Source: Streptomyces seoulensis
Lineage (GTDB): Bacteria > Actinomycetota > Actinomycetes > Streptomycetales > Streptomycetaceae
Direction of reading: 5' to 3'
DNA: 64,000 nt
NCBI GenBank assembly: GCA_013364255.1
Contig: CP054936.1
Location: 5,970,353 to 6,034,352 of the forward strand
Program-made: the position numbers and the translations under genes
Part shown: positions 8,054 through 17,104 of the stretch, one piece after another
Position numbering within the stretch: the first letter of the stretch is position 1
Layout of the letters: each line of letters begins with the position of its first letter
Notes under the pieces: generated by a model
What the model saw: only the letters and a program-made list of their open reading frames with translations
The model's database searches: none
Told to the model about the DNA's origin: nothing

Positions 8054-9301
8054 ATGACGAACAGTAGGCGGCGCAGGGCCCTGGCGGCCTCGTCCGCACT
8101 GCTCGGCGGTGTACTGGTGCTTTCGGCCTGCTCCGGCAGCAAGGCGGCCGACGGGGGCGGCGACGAGAGCACCTCGCAGGCCAAGTCGGATCAGGCCGCG
8201 GCGCAGGAGACGTCCGAGGCACAGATCAAGGTCACACCGGCGGACGGCTCCGACAACGCCTCGATCAACAACGCGGCCGCCGTCACCGTCGCCAAGGGCA
8301 CCCTGACGGACGTCACGATGACCACGACCGACGGCAAGCCCGTCCAGGGTCAGATATCGGCCGACAAGACGAGCTGGAAGCCCAGCGCCCAGCTCAGCCG
8401 CGCCACCACGTACAAGCTCGCCGCGACCGCCACGGACGCCAAGGGCCGCGCCGCCCACGAGAACGCCTCGTTCACCACCGTCGCCCCGGCGCACAGCTTC
8501 ATCGGTTCCTTCACGCCGGACAACGGCACCACGGTCGGCGTCGGCATGCCCGTGTCGATCAACTTCGACAAGGCGATCACCGACAAGGCGGCCGTCCAGA
8601 AGGGCATCACCGTCACCTCCTCCACCGGCCAGCAGGTGGTGGGCCACTGGTTCGGCGCCAACCGCCTGGACTTCCGGCCGCAGAAGTACTGGACGGAGAA
8701 CTCCACCGTCACGCTGAAGCTCGACCTCGACGGTGTGCAGGGCGCGCAGGGCGTCTACGGCGTCCAGCAGAAGACGGTCACCTTCCGCGTCGGCCGCAAC
8801 CAGGTCTCCTACGTCGACGCGAAGACCAAGCAGATGAAGGTCACGCAGGACGGCAGGACCGTCAAGACCATCCCGATCTCCGCGGGCTCCCCCGAGCACA
8901 CCACGTACGAGGGGCAGATGGTGATCTCCGAGAAGTTCACCCAGACCCGGATGAACGGCGCCTCGGTCGGCTTCAAGGACTCCGACGGCAAGGGCGAGTA
9001 CGACATCAAGGACGTGCCGCACGCCATGCGCCTGACCACGTCCGGCACCTTCATCCACGGCAACTACTGGGGCGCGCCGTCCGTCTTCGGCAGCGCCAAC
9101 ACCAGCCACGGCTGTGTGGGCCTCCAGGACAAGAAGGGCGCGAACGACGCCGGCACGCCGGCCGCGTGGTTCTACCAGCACTCGCTCATCGGTGACGTCG
9201 TGGTCGTGCAGAACACCGGCGACAAGACGGTGTCCCCGGACAACGGCCTCAACGGCTGGAACATGAGCTGGTCCCAGTGGACGGCCGGCTCCGCCGTCTG
9301 A
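8054..9301 (+). CDS. Lipoprotein L,D-transpeptidase (YkuD)
   Basis: About 415 aa. The N terminus is MTNSRRRRALAASSALLG followed by the lipobox LSAC, so the mature protein is a lipid-anchored, surface-exposed enzyme. Two Ig-like domains (about residues 50-240) precede the YkuD catalytic domain (about 250-390), whose motif HGNYWG ... SHGCVGL contains the nucleophilic cysteine. It makes 3-3 cross-links in peptidoglycan and is of the Ldt type common in actinobacteria. GGAG (8041-8044) lies 9 nt before ATG 8054; ATG 8039 in frame is the alternative start. Position after hutH and the LAxTG gene agrees with SCO4934 of S. coelicolor as I recall. A clear intrinsic terminator follows. Confidence 0.92.
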   Translation: MTNSRRRRALAASSALLGGVLVLSACSGSKAADGGGDESTSQAKSDQAAAQETSEAQIKVTPADGSDNASINNAAAVTVAKGTLTDVTMTTTDGKPVQGQISADKTSWKPSAQLSRATTYKLAATATDAKGRAAHENASFTTVAPAHSFIGSFTPDNGTTVGVGMPVSINFDKAITDKAAVQKGITVTSSTGQQVVGHWFGANRLDFRPQKYWTENSTVTLKLDLDGVQGAQGVYGVQQKTVTFRVGRNQVSYVDAKTKQMKVTQDGRTVKTIPISAGSPEHTTYEGQMVISEKFTQTRMNGASVGFKDSDGKGEYDIKDVPHAMRLTTSGTFIHGNYWGAPSVFGSANTSHGCVGLQDKKGANDAGTPAAWFYQHSLIGDVVVVQNTGDKTVSPDNGLNGWNMSWSQWTAGSAV

Positions 9302-9323
9302 CACCCGCTCAACCAGCTTGCCA

Positions 9324-9355
9324 ATGCCGCCCCTTGAGGGCGGCATCGGCGTTTT
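9324..9355 (+). terminator. Rho-independent terminator after the L,D-transpeptidase gene
   Basis: A perfect 9-bp stem (ATGCCGCCC / GGGCGGCAT, 9324-9346) with a 5-nt loop is followed a few bases later by GTTTT, an unusually canonical terminator for this genome. Confidence 0.85.
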
Positions 9356-9457
9356 CCGGGCCCCGGGCACGCCCCCACGGGCCTCACGGTGACGGCGGGC
9401 CGAAGCCTTCTCATCCTCCTCTTATGCCGGGCTTATCGCTTCATCACGGTGCGTCCC

Positions 9458-9463
9458 TAGCTT
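9458..9463 (+). promoter_or_regulatory. -10 box of the ABC permease gene, leaderless type
   Basis: TAGCTT ends 7 nt before ATG 9471, and no ribosome binding site is seen. A convincing -35 is not apparent; the upstream sequence with two CTTAT motifs (9421 and 9432) is AT-rich for this genome. Confidence 0.4.
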
Positions 9464-9470
9464 TCGGCGC

Positions 9471-10955
9471 ATGTTCTTCACCTACCTGAGGCGCGAACTG
9501 CGCCGCCGTAGAAAAGCGGCCCTCGTCGTCGCCTCCGGTCTCGCCCTCGGCATCGCGCTCGTCATCGTGGTCACCTCCGTGTCCAACGGCATGAGCAAGG
9601 CCCAGGACAAGGTCCTCCAGTCGCTGTACGGACTGGGCACCGACATGACCGTCACCAAGGCCGCGACGCCGACCTCCGGCGCCTCGCAGCGCCCCCGCTT
9701 CCAGTTCGACGCGAAGGGCAACGACGACAAGAAGACCCAGAGCAGCGACCGGGTCCAGGTGCAGGGCTTCACGACGCTGTCCGCCGCGACGGTCACCAAG
9801 GTCGCGGGTCAGCAGGGCGTCTCCTCGGCGGTGGGCGGCCTCAGCCTGAACGTGGTGAAGATCAGCGGCCAGTTCACCCGCGGCGAGTTCCAGCAGCAGC
9901 GGAGCGGCGGCGAGAGCGGCCGGTTCGGCGGCGGCCAGTCCGCACCGCAGGGCAGCGTCCAGGGCGGCGGCGCCAACTTCGACGTCAACCAGTACAGCGT
10001 CTACGGCGCCGACGTGGCCCACCCCGACCTCGGCCCGCTGACCTCCTCGAAGATCACCAGCGGCCGTACCTTCAAGACCACCGAGACGAACGCGAAGGTC
10101 GTCGTCGCCGACTCCGCGTACGCCAAGGAGAAGAAGCTCACGACCGGCGGCACGGTCACCATCAAGGACGTCAAGTTCCAGGTGATCGGCATCGCGACCG
10201 CCGACAGCGGCGACGCGGCGGCCAACCTCTACATCCCGCTCCAGCAGGCGCAGACGCTCAGCGGCAACAAGGACAAGGTCACCACGATCTACGTCAAGGC
10301 GGCCGACTCGCAGAAGATCGACACCGTCAAGGGCGCCATCCAGAAGAACGTCTCCGGCACCACGGTCACCACCTCCGCCGACCTGGCCGACACCGTCTCC
10401 GGCTCGCTGTCCACCGCCTCCAGCCTGGCCACCAACGTGGGCAAGTGGCTGTCGATCGCGGTCCTGGTGGCCGCGTTCCTGGTCGCCGGACTGCTGACCT
10501 CCTCGGCGGTCTCCCGGCGGGTGCGCGAGTTCGGCACGCTGAAGGCGCTGGGCTGGAAGTCGGGCCGGGTGACCCGGCAGGTGGTCGGCGAGGCCGTCGT
10601 CAACGGCCTGGTCGGCGGCGTCCTCGGCATCGCGCTCGGGCTGGCCGGCGCCTACGCGGTGAGCGCGATCAGCCCGACGCTCCAGGCGCAGCTCGGCTCC
10701 TCGGGCGGCTCCGCCGGGGGCGGCTTCGGCGGCTCCGCCGGGGGCGGCTTCGGCGGTGGCGGGGGCGGCGGCTTCGGCGGCCCCGGCCGGCAGACGGCCA
10801 AGACCCTCGAAGTGGCGCTCACCGCACCGGTCAGCCTCACCACCATCGCCGTCGCGGTCGGCCTCGCGGTGGCCGGCGGCCTGGTCGCGGGCGGGTTCGG
10901 CGGCTGGCGGGCCTCGCGCCTGCGCCCGGCCGACGCGCTGCGCCGGGTCGAGTAG
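9471..10955 (+). CDS. ABC transporter permease, MacB/FtsX type
   Basis: A 494-aa membrane protein. One transmembrane helix lies at residues 17-37 (AALVVASGLALGIALVIVV). A large external domain (about 40-320, MacB periplasmic-core type) follows, and then three helices at about 325-350, 380-405 and 450-475. Residues about 405-440 are an unusual Gly/Ser/Ala/Phe-rich linker (repeats of GGFGGSAGG). FtsX/MacB permeases do not form a classical translocation channel; they couple ATP hydrolysis to work on envelope proteins, or export peptides or lipids. It is followed 53 bp later by its ATPase gene, so the two form an operon. The start at ATG 9471 gives a typical positively charged N terminus (MFFTYLRRELRRRRK). 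Confidence 0.88.
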   Translation: MFFTYLRRELRRRRKAALVVASGLALGIALVIVVTSVSNGMSKAQDKVLQSLYGLGTDMTVTKAATPTSGASQRPRFQFDAKGNDDKKTQSSDRVQVQGFTTLSAATVTKVAGQQGVSSAVGGLSLNVVKISGQFTRGEFQQQRSGGESGRFGGGQSAPQGSVQGGGANFDVNQYSVYGADVAHPDLGPLTSSKITSGRTFKTTETNAKVVVADSAYAKEKKLTTGGTVTIKDVKFQVIGIATADSGDAAANLYIPLQQAQTLSGNKDKVTTIYVKAADSQKIDTVKGAIQKNVSGTTVTTSADLADTVSGSLSTASSLATNVGKWLSIAVLVAAFLVAGLLTSSAVSRRVREFGTLKALGWKSGRVTRQVVGEAVVNGLVGGVLGIALGLAGAYAVSAISPTLQAQLGSSGGSAGGGFGGSAGGGFGGGGGGGFGGPGRQTAKTLEVALTAPVSLTTIAVAVGLAVAGGLVAGGFGGWRASRLRPADALRRVE

Positions 10956-11008
10956 CGCGCCCGCCCCCGACCTCCCCCTCTCGCATCCCTCCAGGAGCTG
11001 CTTCACCC

Positions 11009-11692
<684 letters not shown>

Positions 11693-11719
11693 CCCGACGG
11701 ACGCAAGGCGTCGCCGCCC

Positions 11720-11751
11720 GGCCCGCAGGAACAACGAACCCCCTGCGGGCC
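11720..11751 (+). terminator. Terminator hairpin after the MacB-type operon
   Basis: Perfect 10-bp stem GGCCCGCAGG / CCTGCGGGCC with a 12-nt loop, 28 bp after the ATPase stop codon. It lies between convergent genes and may work in both directions. Confidence 0.7.
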
Positions 11752-11825
11752 GTCACCGACCGCCCGGCGGACCGATCGTTCCTTCGCGATCAGGGGAGGG
11801 CGGTACCCGGAGATCATCAGTACGG

Positions 11826-12377
11826 TCAGCTCCCTGTCCCGGCGCCCAGGTCGAAGCGGCACCAGACCGTCTTGCCGCCCTGCTGCTCCGGCGACCACCA
11901 GACAGCCGCTGCCAGTCGCTGCACGATGAGCAGGCCACGACCGTCGTCCGGCAGCACCGCTTCCGACAGTTCTCCCAGCAGTCCCGGCGAGAAGGCCTCT
12001 CCCGCCGGGAGCAGCGGGGGCGTCGAGTCCTCGTCGGTCACACCGATGAAAAGCCACTTCGGCCACAGCTTGAACGTCACGTCGACACGGCGGCAGCCGC
12101 CGACCACGGCCAGGTGACGATCCGGCACCGCGTGGTTCACCACGTTGCCGACCAGCTCCGAGACGACCAGCCGAGCGTCGTCCACGACCGCGTCAGCGCC
12201 CGCTCCCCGGAGGAACACCGCAGTCATCTCACGAGCCGTACGCGCCGTGTTCCTGAACTCGGCGAACAGCGTGAGCGTCAGGAAGTGCCCATCGGCCGAC
12301 GGGGCCGGCGGTGCGGCGAACCAGTGGGTGTACGCGTCCAGCTCGCCGGCCAACCGCTCAGCCTTGCCCGCATCCAT
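11826..12377 (-). CDS. ATP-binding anti-sigma-type kinase (HATPase_c, RsbW-like)
   Basis: About 183 aa. The start at 12377 (MDAGKAERLAG) is chosen because GGAAGGGGAC ends 5 nt upstream; an in-frame ATG at 12425 is the alternative. The GHKL ATPase motifs are visible: N-box ARLVVSELVGNVVNHA, a G1-like FIGVTDEDS, and PDDGRGLLIVQRLA as G2. This small stand-alone family in Streptomyces includes anti-sigma factor kinases and regulators near WhiJ/AbaA-type HTH genes. The divergent neighbour is an HTH regulator gene, and the shared upstream region carries GTTCAC palindromes, so the pair is probably co-regulated. The target protein cannot be read from the sequence. Confidence 0.85.
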   Translation of the reverse strand: MDAGKAERLAGELDAYTHWFAAPPAPSADGHFLTLTLFAEFRNTARTAREMTAVFLRGAGADAVVDDARLVVSELVGNVVNHAVPDRHLAVVGGCRRVDVTFKLWPKWLFIGVTDEDSTPPLLPAGEAFSPGLLGELSEAVLPDDGRGLLIVQRLAAAVWWSPEQQGGKTVWCRFDLGAGTGS

Positions 12378-12466
12378 CACGTCCCCTTCCAAGAGCCGAG
12401 GCGGCTCGTTCGGCGTCGGTTGCATCACGTACGCCAGTACACGGGCCGACGGGCATGACGAGGAGC

Positions 12467-12525
12467 GTTCACCAGGGGGTTCACATGAACACGGGCGGAA
12501 GCGAAGGGGTTCACCGGTGAACCCC
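12467..12525. promoter_or_regulatory. Operator cluster: GTTCAC palindromes
   Basis: Between the divergent HATPase and HTH-TPR genes lie GTTCACATGAAC (12479-12490), the perfect 20-bp palindrome GGGGTTCACCGGTGAACCCC (12506-12525), and a further half-site GTTCACC at 12467-12473. The two palindrome centres are about 31 bp apart, close to three helical turns, which suits cooperative binding on one DNA face. The encoded HTH protein is the obvious candidate ligand. Confidence 0.65.
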
Positions 12526-12587
12526 CCGACACCGACCGGACTGTGACACGATGAACACTCGCTGTCATCCTTGGCTGGGCGGGGGGC

Positions 12588-13964
12588 ATGAGCCGAAAGC
12601 CGAACGAGCACCTGATCGCAGTGATGTGCGAGGCGAAGGTCTCGAACAAGGGCCTCGCCAAGCGGATGAGAGACGCTTCCGACCAGCAGGGCTTCAGTCT
12701 GGGGACGACGCACGTCTCAGTGCAGCGCTGGCGGAACGGTGCGGGCATCCAACCGCAGACAGCAACGATCATGGCAGACGTGCTCAGCGCGAAACTGGGC
12801 CGCCGCGTCACGCCGGGCGATCTCGGATTCTTCGACCACACGCCGCCGACCGCCTCGGACCCCGTCGGCTATCCGAACACCCTGCCCGACGTGCTGTCCG
12901 TGCTGGACGGACTCGCTCAGGAACGTGCAGAAACGGCCGTCACCCACCGCTGGACCGTGGCGGACGCCGAGCTCACCGCAGCGGTCCTCTCGTGGATGAT
13001 CGCGCGCCCCGACGGCATCCGAGCCGACCGGTCCACGCAGCAGCGAGTCGGCATGCGCGACGTACGCGCGATCAGAGACGCGGCCGCCACGTTCATGCAA
13101 CTCGACTTCACATACGGCGGAGGCCACGGCCACCGAGCATTACGTCACTACTTCCGCCACGAAGTACTGCCGCTGTTCAGCGCCGGTTACAGCGACAGAG
13201 TGGGCCACGCACTCTTCAGCGCCGCAGCCGAGGTCTCACAACTGCTGGCATGGACCGCGTACGACGTCGGCAACCACCGGCTCGCCCACCGCTACCTCAC
13301 CGCCACCCTGCGCCTGACCCAGGTCACCGACGACCGCATGTTCGGTGCCCGCATCCTCGGCAACCTCAGCCACCAGGCCAACTACCTCGGCAACCACACA
13401 CAGGCCACCCAACTCGCCCGCGCCGCCATCGAGGGAGCCAAAGGGCGAGCCACCCCGCGCGCCATGGCCAACTACTGGGCCATGGAAGCCCGCGCCTTGT
13501 CCAATACCGGCGACCGACCCGGGGCCGGCCACGCCATGAACCAAGCAGAACGCCACTTCGGCCAGGCCGACACCGCCGACGACCCCGCATGGCTCGGCTA
13601 CTTCGACGACGGCGAACTCCTCGGCGAGTTCTGCCACTGCTTCCGCGACCTGAAGATGCGCCGCGAAGCTGTCGACCACGCGCAGCGCGCCGTCGACAGC
13701 ACCAACCCCCAGTACGCCCGCACCCTCGGTTTCTGCCGCATGGTGCTCGCCCAGAGCCAGCTACTGAGCGGCGACCTGGAGGACGCCGTCACCCCAGCCG
13801 GCCTCGCCGTGGACGGCGGCGACACCCTCCAGTCCAACCGCTTCCAGCGCTACGTCACCGACTTCCAGGCACAGGTCAGCGCGTACGCGACCCACCCCGT
13901 CGTCGTCGCCTTCAACGAGCAGGTCAACGAAGCGCTCGCCCGCCTGGACGACGAAGACGGGTAA
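12588..13964 (+). CDS. HTH regulator with C-terminal TPR region
   Basis: A 458-aa cytosolic protein starting at ATG 12588 after a GGGGGG stretch. Residues about 5-80 are an XRE-like HTH (VSNKGLAKRMRD ... THVSVQRWRNG). Residues about 190-440 are helical repeats of the TPR type (ALSNTGDRPGAGHAMNQAERHF). This Streptomyces family controls differentiation or specialised metabolism and includes NsdA-like repressors; the ligand is not known. Codon 185 is TTA (13140-13142), the rare leucine codon read only by the bldA tRNA, so translation should depend on bldA. It is divergent from the HATPase gene across a GTTCAC operator cluster and converges on the phosphotransferase gene with a 3-bp gap. Confidence 0.85.
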   Translation: MSRKPNEHLIAVMCEAKVSNKGLAKRMRDASDQQGFSLGTTHVSVQRWRNGAGIQPQTATIMADVLSAKLGRRVTPGDLGFFDHTPPTASDPVGYPNTLPDVLSVLDGLAQERAETAVTHRWTVADAELTAAVLSWMIARPDGIRADRSTQQRVGMRDVRAIRDAAATFMQLDFTYGGGHGHRALRHYFRHEVLPLFSAGYSDRVGHALFSAAAEVSQLLAWTAYDVGNHRLAHRYLTATLRLTQVTDDRMFGARILGNLSHQANYLGNHTQATQLARAAIEGAKGRATPRAMANYWAMEARALSNTGDRPGAGHAMNQAERHFGQADTADDPAWLGYFDDGELLGEFCHCFRDLKMRREAVDHAQRAVDSTNPQYARTLGFCRMVLAQSQLLSGDLEDAVTPAGLAVDGGDTLQSNRFQRYVTDFQAQVSAYATHPVVVAFNEQVNEALARLDDEDG

Positions 13965-13967
13965 CGA

Positions 13968-14882
13968 CTACCGCGGCCGCCAGTCACGAGGAGCGTCATC
14001 GTGGCGAAGCGCGTCGATGCGCCGGCGGTATTCGTCAGCCGTTTCGTGGTCTTCCTGGATGTTCTGCATGAGCCACGTCGTCATGCCGAACTCCTGAAGC
14101 CGACGGAGCGTGTCATAGCCGTGCCAGTCGTACAGATCCCGCCCGTAGGCCCGGACGAAGTCGGCGTACTGCTCGTCGGTCTGCCACCCAAGACTGTGAT
14201 GCTCCGTGGCCGTGACCATCAAGTCCCACTCGGGGTGATCAAAGCAGAAGGCTTCGAAGTCGATCAGGATGACCTGCCCTTGATCGTCCACCATGAGGTT
14301 CTGCACGTGAGCATCACCGTGCACCGGCCCCTGGGGCGTCTCGAACCGCAGCTCCTCGAACTGGTCGCGTAGCTCCCGCCAGCGCTTACGCAGGAAAACC
14401 CTGTCGTCCTCCGGGATTGCAGCCCGGCTGATCCGCAGCTCTTGCTTGCCGAAGGGATCGAATGGCGGCAAAGCCAGCCCGGCCGGCAGTGTCATGGAGT
14501 GCAGGCCACGCAGGACGCTTCCCAACTCTCCATACGTCGCCTTGCGATCGCCCTCCACGATGAGGTGCCAGAAGGTCACCGGGTGCCCCTCGATCACCAA
14601 GGGCTGCTCCAAGTCATCAACGATGCGTGCAGCCGGGAACCCTTCCGCGACAAGCCACCGCGACACGCCCACCTCAGTGCGCGCCTTGGGCAGGTACTCC
14701 TCACCGCGAGCAACCCGCACGACCACCGGGGTCGAGGCGAGCCGAAACAGAGCATTCTCCCCGAGGCGGATCAGCTCAGCGTCTCTGTCGTCCAGCCCGG
14801 CCGCCCTGCACGCGGCACTCATCACCCGCGCGGCCCCCGCCGACGTGAACCCCTCATCCGACCGAGCAGCGCCAACGGCCAT
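13968..14882 (-). CDS. Aminoglycoside phosphotransferase-family (APH) kinase
   Basis: A 304-aa protein with the APH/choline-kinase fold. The catalytic loop is GPVHGDAHVQNLMV (Brenner motif HGDxxxxN) and the metal-binding motif is LIDFEAF in place of DFG. The N-lobe has a nucleotide-binding lysine in KARTEVGVSRWLV-like sequence. Such kinases phosphorylate small molecules such as aminoglycosides, homoserine, choline or sugars; the acceptor cannot be predicted. GGGAG lies about 11 nt before the start. It converges on the HTH-TPR gene and is part of the accessory block 11.8-14.9 kb, whose codon use is slightly less G/C-biased than the neighbouring core genes. Confidence 0.88.
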   Translation of the reverse strand: MAVGAARSDEGFTSAGAARVMSAACRAAGLDDRDAELIRLGENALFRLASTPVVVRVARGEEYLPKARTEVGVSRWLVAEGFPAARIVDDLEQPLVIEGHPVTFWHLIVEGDRKATYGELGSVLRGLHSMTLPAGLALPPFDPFGKQELRISRAAIPEDDRVFLRKRWRELRDQFEELRFETPQGPVHGDAHVQNLMVDDQGQVILIDFEAFCFDHPEWDLMVTATEHHSLGWQTDEQYADFVRAYGRDLYDWHGYDTLRRLQEFGMTTWLMQNIQEDHETADEYRRRIDALRHDDAPRDWRPR

Positions 14883-15187
14883 GCCCGTACCAGCTCCCTA
14901 GTCGCGCGCGGTCAACCAGCACACGCCCCACGGGCGACCAACCCTGCGTGCACCGGACACGGGCTAGACCGTACCCACTGTCCGACTCCCAGAAGGCCGT
15001 CCGCAGGCGGCCGTACGAGGTGCCCTGGTCAAGCAGCCTGAGGTCTCCTTGCCCACGAACCCACGCGGTCCCGAAGCGGACACGGAATGGCCTCGAACCG
15101 TCGGGCGTTAAGGAGAATGGGCAGGTATCGGCGGTGTGCGCCGAGCGGCCCGAGTGATCGAGCTGACCGAGACATTGGAGGGTCGCG
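14883..15187. other. Intergenic region before msrA
   Basis: About 300 bp. A minus-strand frame here reads through a plausible but unrecognised peptide (GTSYGRLRTAFWESDSGYGLARV) without a good start; it may be a decayed gene remnant. No tRNA or clear promoter was found. The msrA ribosome binding site GGAGG lies at the right end. Confidence 0.3.
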
Positions 15188-15700
15188 ATGGCTGCGCAGA
15201 CGCAGAGGGCCGTGCTGGCGGGCGGATGCTTCTGGGGGATGGAGGAGCTGATCCGCAAGCAGCCCGGCGTGACGGCGACCCGGGTCGGCTACACCGGGGG
15301 CGACGTGGCGAACGCGACGTACCGCAACCACGGCACGCACGCGGAGGCCGTGGAGATCCTCTTCGACCCCGAGAGGACCGACTACCGCGCGATCCTGGAG
15401 TTCTTCTTCCAGATCCACGACCCGAGCACCGAGAACCGCCAGGGCAACGACGTCGGCCTCAGCTACCGCTCGGCGATCTACTACGTGGACGACGAGCAGA
15501 AGCGGATCGCCGAGGACACGATCGCGGACGTGGACGCCTCCGGGCTGTGGCCGGGCAAGGTCGTCACCGAGGTGGAGCCGGTCGGCCCCTTCTGGGAGGC
15601 CGAGCCCGAGCACCAGGACTACCTGCAGCGCTACCCGAACGGCTACACCTGCCACTTCCCCCGTCCAGGATGGCGGCTGCCCGTCCGCACGGAGGGCTGA
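15188..15700 (+). CDS. msrA: Peptide-methionine (S)-S-oxide reductase
   Basis: A 170-aa cytosolic repair enzyme that reduces methionine-S-sulfoxide in proteins. The catalytic motif GCFWGMEE is intact near the N terminus, followed by the conserved GYTGG. The length fits the MsrA domain, and no MsrB fusion is present. The start ATG 15188 has GGAGG 7 nt upstream. Its neighbour metB also belongs to sulfur amino acid metabolism, but one opposite-strand gene lies between them. Confidence 0.96.
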   Translation: MAAQTQRAVLAGGCFWGMEELIRKQPGVTATRVGYTGGDVANATYRNHGTHAEAVEILFDPERTDYRAILEFFFQIHDPSTENRQGNDVGLSYRSAIYYVDDEQKRIAEDTIADVDASGLWPGKVVTEVEPVGPFWEAEPEHQDYLQRYPNGYTCHFPRPGWRLPVRTEG

Positions 15701-15736
15701 CCCCGACGCGCCCCGGCCGGCCGCCCCCGACCCCGG

Positions 15737-16855
15737 TCAGTGCGGCAGGGTCGCCGGGCTGCCGCCGTTCGCCTCGTAGCCGGCTACCGCCAGGGCGCGG
15801 TAGACGGCGAACTCCGCCGCCGGGTCCGCGGACAGCGTCCACGGCAGGGCGCCCACATGGCCGTCGACGTGTATGAGCTGGCTCATGGCCTCCGCCCAGC
15901 GCTCGGAGCGGACCAGGAAGAAGATCAGCAGGTGGCGTGCGTGCGCCGTCATCGGGTCGCCGGGGCGCGCCGCCTCCACCGCGAACAGCGCGCCGTGCAC
16001 CGCCTTGGTGACGACCTCGCTCTGGTAGAAGCCGCGGACCAGGTTCACCTCCGGGAGGTGTTCGAAGACCGCGAACAGCGGCAGCGCCGCCAGCAGCGAG
16101 CCCCTGGGCGCGCGGCCCGCCGCCGCTTCCGCGAAGGCCGTGGCCAGCTCGCGCGAGCCGTGCCACTTCTCGCACCAGTAGTGCAGGGCCGCCAGATGCG
16201 CGCCCATGTGGGCCGGCGACCGGTCGACGATCTTCAGCCACAACTGCTCGAACTCCGGCTGGGCGTACCCGAGGCCGCGGGCCACCGCCAGCTCGACGAT
16301 GTACGGGACCGGGTCGCCGGGCGCCAGCAGTGCGGCCTGCCCGCAGGTCTCCCTGGCCTCCTCCATGATGATCCGGAACTCGTCCGTGCCCGGCGTCGAG
16401 GTGCGCCACGCCTGCTGCACCAGGAACTCGGCGTGCACGGCCGCGCCGCCCGCGTCCTTGGGCGCCTCGGCCCGCCACACCCGCAGCCACTGGCCGCCGG
16501 GCGTCTCGTGCACCCCGCCCGGCCGCTGCTGCAACTCCAGCGCCGCGGCGCCGGCGAACGCCTGCACGCGCTGCCAGCGCAGCTCTCCCTCGCTCTCGGT
16601 GCCGGCCAGCAGTTGCGCGGCCGCGCGGTAGTCCTGGGTGCGCTGCACCAGGTCGAGCACGTCCAGCAGATCCTGGTCGGGACCGGGCATGCGGACGTCC
16701 AGCTCCTCCTCGGGCGCGAATCCGTAGTGAGCCGGGTCCGCGGCGTCCGGGTGCCCGGGCGGCACCTGCTCGATGGCGCCGCGCCTGCGCCGCATGAACG
16801 GAAGCAGCACGACGCCCAGCATGACCAGCGCCATCAGGACCCACAGAATCTCCAT
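15737..16855 (-). CDS. Hypothetical membrane-anchored TPR-like protein
   Basis: A 372-aa protein starting at 16855 (MEILWVLMALVML) with GGGGG just upstream. Residues 2-18 are one membrane segment, followed by a basic stop (RRRR). The remainder is a soluble alpha-helical domain resembling tetratricopeptide or DUF4034-like repeats (YRAAAQLLAGTESEGELRWQRVQAFAG). I do not recognise a specific function. The position between msrA and metB matches SCO4957 as I recall, so it is a conserved Streptomyces core protein. It converges on msrA with a 36-bp gap. Confidence 0.8.
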   Translation of the reverse strand: MEILWVLMALVMLGVVLLPFMRRRRGAIEQVPPGHPDAADPAHYGFAPEEELDVRMPGPDQDLLDVLDLVQRTQDYRAAAQLLAGTESEGELRWQRVQAFAGAAALELQQRPGGVHETPGGQWLRVWRAEAPKDAGGAAVHAEFLVQQAWRTSTPGTDEFRIIMEEARETCGQAALLAPGDPVPYIVELAVARGLGYAQPEFEQLWLKIVDRSPAHMGAHLAALHYWCEKWHGSRELATAFAEAAAGRAPRGSLLAALPLFAVFEHLPEVNLVRGFYQSEVVTKAVHGALFAVEAARPGDPMTAHARHLLIFFLVRSERWAEAMSQLIHVDGHVGALPWTLSADPAAEFAVYRALAVAGYEANGGSPATLPH

Positions 16856-17091
16856 GCCCCCAGCGAACCAGACCGCGCCGACAATTGGCCAACCTGCGCC
16901 CGGACCTGTGGATAACTCCGCCGAGCCCGCCTCGTACCCCTGACCGGACCCGGCCTCGTACCGGACCGACCCGCCTCGCACCCCGAACCGACCCGCCCCG
17001 CACGCCGGACCCTCGGCCCGCGCGCCCGGCGGCCCGGCCCCCGGCCGGACCCCGTCCGGCCCGCCGACCCGCACCGGTCGTCCCGGCGCAC

Positions 17092-17097
17092 TACGCT
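17092..17097 (+). promoter_or_regulatory. -10 box of metB, leaderless type
   Basis: TACGCT, the same hexamer as the hutH -10, lies 7 nt before ATG 17105. No Shine-Dalgarno sequence is present. No good -35 was found. Confidence 0.4.
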
Positions 17098-17104
17098 CGG
17101 GCGC

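Noticed and set aside
14883..15187. tRNA or small RNA gene in the gap before msrA
   Set aside because: The TTCGA-like stretch lacks a partner stem, and no cloverleaf could be drawn.
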